Shown: positions 7,198 to 9,941 of the stretch, one piece after another
Layout of the letters: each line of letters starts with the position of its first letter
How positions within the stretch are numbered: position 1 is the first letter of the stretch
Source of the DNA: Rubrobacteraceae bacterium
Lineage (GTDB): Bacteria > Actinomycetota > Rubrobacteria > Rubrobacterales > Rubrobacteraceae
Length of the DNA stretch: 9,941 nt
Direction: 5' to 3'
Assembly: GCA_013698525.1 (NCBI GenBank)
Contig: JACCSM010000266.1
Span: 1 to 9,941, forward strand
Program-made: the position numbers and the translations under genes
The notes under the pieces: model-generated
Database searches by the model: none
Told to the model about the DNA's origin: nothing
Seen by the model: only the letters and a program-made list of their open reading frames with translations

Positions 7198-9941
7198 TTG
7201 GCGGTTACGTCGGGCGGCGCGTTTGCGCACTTGCACTGTCATTCAGAGTATTCGATGCTCGACGGGGCGAGCCGTATTGGGGACCTCATCTCGTTTGCGA
7301 AGGACCAGGGGATGCCGGGGCTCGCGCTTACGGACCACGGCGTGATGTATGGGGCCGTCAAGTTCTACAAGGAGGCCAGAGAAGCCGGTATAAAGCCCCT
7401 CGTGGGCTGTGAGGTCTACGTCACGGCCGACCGTAAGGACAGGAGCAGGGCCCCTTATTACCACCTAACCCTGATCGCCAGGACCGCCGAGGGCTACAGG
7501 AACCTCATGAAGCTCTCGACGTGCGGGTTTCTGGAGGGCTTCTACTACAAGCCCCGGGTCGATATGGAGATGTTGCGGAAGCACGGGCGTGGGATCATCT
7601 GCCTCTCGGGCTGTCTTTCGGCGGAGGTGCCTACCAGGATACTGGAGGGGCGTCCCGATGAGGCGCGAAGGCTCTTGCTCGAGTACGCGGAGATCTTCGA
7701 CGATGTGTATCTGGAGATGCAGGACCACGGCATCGAGCAGCAGCGGCGCGTCAACGAGGGTCTGGTAAAGCTCCACCAAGAGACAGATATTCCGCTTGTC
7801 GCCGCCAACGACTCGCACTACACTACGAGAAGCGACGCCAGGATGCACGACGTGCTGCTTTGCATCGGGACCGGCAAGTTCTACAACGACCCCAACAGGA
7901 TGAAGTTCTCGGGCGAGGAATTCTACGTCAAGACCGTAGATGAGATGGCCAGGATCTTCCCCGACCATCCCGAGGCGCTGGAGAACACCATCAAAGTCGT
8001 CGAGAGCGTCGAGGACGTCGGTATCGAACTCGGCAAGACGCGCCTGCCGAACTTCCCAAAGCCAGAAGGGTACACCGCAGACCAGTACCTCAGAGAGCAG
8101 TGCGAGCGGGGCCTTGAAAAGCGTTACGGCGGACGGGCGAAGAGTCGCGAGGTGCTCGGCAGGCTTGAGTTCGAGCTGGAGACTATCGGGAAGATGGGTT
8201 TTGCGGACTACTTCCTGATCGTCTGGGACTTCGTGAAGTATGCCAAAGACAGGAAGATCGCGGTCGGTCCTGGCCGGGGATCCGCGGCCGGCTCCATCGT
8301 CGCCTACGCGCTGGAGATCACGGACCTCGACCCCCTGGAATATTCTCTGCTCTTCGAGCGCTTTCTGAACCCTGACCGTATCAACATGCCAGATGTGGAC
8401 ATAGACTTCTCTGTCTCCGGACGCTCGGAGGTGATGCGCTACGTCACGGACAAGTACGGCGGCATCGATCACGTCGCCCAGATCATAACGTTCGGGACCA
8501 TCGGCGCGAAGGCGGCCATCAGGGACTCGGGGCGGATCTACCAGTATCCCTACTCGGATACGGACAAGCTAGCCAAGTTCATCCCCGAGAAGCCCGTCGG
8601 GACCACGCTCAGGGACGTGCTGCGCCAGGAGAGCGGCTCCTACGTCGCAGGGGACAAACACCCTGGTCCCGCGCGCGAGATCATCCAGTTCGTACAGCAG
8701 GATGAGGCCGCGAAGCGGGTACTCGACACCGCCTTCGAGATAGAGGGGTTCGCCCGCCACGCGGGGACCCACGCCGCAGGCGTCGTCATCTCGGAGGAGC
8801 CGCTCACCGACATAGTGCCGCTGCAACGCGTCGCCAGGGACGAGGGGTCCGTTATGGTCCAGCATCCCATGTCCGACGTGGAAGCCCTGGGGCTGCTCAA
8901 GGTAGATTTCCTCGGCTTGAGGAACCTCGATGTGATCGAAGAGACCCTAGAGACGATCCGGCGTGGCGGCGGGGAGGAGCCTGACATACGTTCGATCCCC
9001 CTGGACGACGAGAAGACTTTGAAGATCTTCGCCAGGGGAGACACTTTCGGGGTATTCCAGTTCGAGTCGAGTGGGATGCAGCGGATGCTCCAGGAGGTCA
9101 GGCCCGACCGCTTCGACGATCTCGTCGCCATGAATGCCCTTTACAGGCCCGGCCCGATGGACTACATCCCCACCTTCAAGCGCGGCAAGCACAACCCCGA
9201 GAGCGTCAAGTACCTGGACGAGCGACTAAAGCCGATCCTGGAGCCTACCTACGGCGTTGCCGCCTACCAGGAACAGCTGATGGAGATCTCCAAGGCTCTG
9301 GGAGGATTTACTCCGGGTGAGGCCGACACGCTGCGCAAGGCCATAGGCAAGAAGAACGCGGCGATGCTGGCCACGCTCAAGGACAAGTTCATGGCCGGTT
9401 GCGCGGCGAGCGGCGTCTCTACGGAGGGCGCCGAGGAGCTGTGGAACTGGATGGAGAAGGCCGGAGGATACTCTTTCAACAAGAGCCACAGCGCGTGCTA
9501 CTCGTTCCTGGCCTTCCAGACCGCCTATCTCAAGGCCCACTACCCCGAGGCGTACATGGCGGCCCTCATGAGCAGCGTGATGAACACCAAGGACAGGGTA
9601 CCCCAGTACGTCGCCGAGGCAAGGGCGATGAAGATACAGGTCCTCCCGCCAGACGTGAACGAGAGCGGGCGCCGCTTTACTGTGGTTGGCGAGACCATCC
9701 GTTTCGGGCTCTCCGCCGTCAAGAACGTCGGGGACTCTTGTGTCGACTCGATCATCGCCACCAGGGAGGAGGACGGTCCCTTCGAGGACATCTTCGACTT
9801 CTGTGAGCGCATCGACCCGAAGACCTACAACAAGCGCACGATCGAATCGCTCATAAAGTGTGGCGCCTTCGACAACGTCGGCCCCTCGCGGGCCGCCATG
9901 GTCGAGGTCCACGCGAAGGCTGTCGAACGGTCTACCAGGGG
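7198..9941 (+). CDS. dnaE: DNA polymerase III alpha subunit (DnaE1 type), 3' end outside the window
   Basis: Replicative polymerase of the bacterial chromosome. TTG 7198 is preceded by GGGAGG at 7188-7193, and the frame runs open to the window edge, giving 914 of an expected roughly 1150 residues. The PHP domain (about 9-290) opens with FAHLHCHSEYSMLDG. By alignment to mycobacterial DnaE1 all eight metal ligands are kept: His13, His15, Asp22, Glu72, His89, Cys139, Asp205 and His207. This predicts an active 3'-5' exonuclease able to proofread, unlike the degenerate PHP of E. coli. The polymerase core shows GPGRGSAAGS (357-366), catalytic Asp401 and Asp403 in MPDVDIDF, and Asp570 in LLKVDFLGLRNL. 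YRPGPM, YQEQLMEI and GGYSFNKSHSACYSF are also standard. The missing part should hold the end of the fingers, the beta-clamp site, OB fold and tau-binding region. The complete PHP and overall similarity favour DnaE1 over the error-prone DnaE2. Confidence 0.97.
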   Translation, partial: MAVTSGGAFAHLHCHSEYSMLDGASRIGDLISFAKDQGMPGLALTDHGVMYGAVKFYKEAREAGIKPLVGCEVYVTADRKDRSRAPYYHLTLIARTAEGYRNLMKLSTCGFLEGFYYKPRVDMEMLRKHGRGIICLSGCLSAEVPTRILEGRPDEARRLLLEYAEIFDDVYLEMQDHGIEQQRRVNEGLVKLHQETDIPLVAANDSHYTTRSDARMHDVLLCIGTGKFYNDPNRMKFSGEEFYVKTVDEMARIFPDHPEALENTIKVVESVEDVGIELGKTRLPNFPKPEGYTADQYLREQCERGLEKRYGGRAKSREVLGRLEFELETIGKMGFADYFLIVWDFVKYAKDRKIAVGPGRGSAAGSIVAYALEITDLDPLEYSLLFERFLNPDRINMPDVDIDFSVSGRSEVMRYVTDKYGGIDHVAQIITFGTIGAKAAIRDSGRIYQYPYSDTDKLAKFIPEKPVGTTLRDVLRQESGSYVAGDKHPGPAREIIQFVQQDEAAKRVLDTAFEIEGFARHAGTHAAGVVISEEPLTDIVPLQRVARDEGSVMVQHPMSDVEALGLLKVDFLGLRNLDVIEETLETIRRGGGEEPDIRSIPLDDEKTLKIFARGDTFGVFQFESSGMQRMLQEVRPDRFDDLVAMNALYRPGPMDYIPTFKRGKHNPESVKYLDERLKPILEPTYGVAAYQEQLMEISKALGGFTPGEADTLRKAIGKKNAAMLATLKDKFMAGCAASGVSTEGAEELWNWMEKAGGYSFNKSHSACYSFLAFQTAYLKAHYPEAYMAALMSSVMNTKDRVPQYVAEARAMKIQVLPPDVNESGRRFTVVGETIRFGLSAVKNVGDSCVDSIIATREEDGPFEDIFDFCERIDPKTYNKRTIESLIKCGAFDNVGPSRAAMVEVHAKAVERSTR

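Noticed and set aside
6898..7242. 114-codon minus-strand open frame across the dnaE upstream region
   Set aside because: It is built from the repeat array, promoter and leader, lacks a convincing ribosome site, and overlaps the dnaE start.
7465..8472. 335-codon open frame on the minus strand
   Set aside because: It lies wholly inside dnaE, whose frame has all expected motifs. Long antisense open frames are normal opposite GC-rich genes, and its translation resembles no family.
9226..9912. 228-codon open frame on the minus strand
   Set aside because: Also antisense to dnaE, opposite the YQEQ and FNKSH motifs; composition fits a mirror frame.

Overview
The window looks like a chromosomal segment of a high-GC, Gram-positive-type bacterium, most likely an actinobacterium of the deep-branching Rubrobacter kind. 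The evidence is strongly GC-rich third codon positions, frequent GTG and TTG starts, AGGAGG-type ribosome binding sites, and a DnaE with a complete PHP domain resembling mycobacterial DnaE1. The genus is an inference from gene content and protein style; no marker gene here proves it. Everything recognisable is encoded on the + strand.

Region 1 (1-5853) is a compact biosynthetic operon. After the last 19 codons of an unidentified upstream gene come metX (homoserine O-acetyltransferase), a metY-type O-acetylhomoserine sulfhydrylase, aspartate kinase, homoserine dehydrogenase and aspartate-semialdehyde dehydrogenase. Together these five enzymes take L-aspartate to L-homocysteine: aspartate, aspartyl phosphate, aspartate semialdehyde, homoserine, O-acetylhomoserine, homocysteine. 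The metY/kinase and kinase/homoserine dehydrogenase junctions are 4-base GTGA overlaps, so translation is probably coupled. No threonine- or lysine-specific gene is present. The kinase has a short C-terminal regulatory region and the homoserine dehydrogenase has no ACT domain, so this looks like a set dedicated to methionine.

Region 2 (5854-6850) holds three small genes, with a promoter candidate in front of each of the first two: a 91-residue conserved-looking protein of unknown function, a 101-residue FmdB-type zinc-ribbon protein with a long charged tail, and an 80-residue protein with two membrane segments that starts 4 bases after the FmdB gene.

Region 3 (6851-7197) is non-coding. Its left part (6851-7032) is a dense array of octamers related to GCTGACAA and GCTGAAAT that flank small perfect or near-perfect hairpins. 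It contains one module on the minus strand and two on the plus strand, each built as GCTGACAA, GC-bounded hairpin, GT, GCTG. The hairpin sequences differ but the architecture is constant. This is the least explained structure in the window. Its right part holds a good promoter candidate and a 5' leader with two possible stems.

Region 4 (7198-9941) is the first 914 codons of dnaE, the replicative DNA polymerase III alpha subunit, running off the right edge. All eight PHP metal ligands and the three catalytic aspartates are visible.

Most of the window is ordinary housekeeping sequence. The octamer/hairpin array is the one feature that deserves real follow-up.
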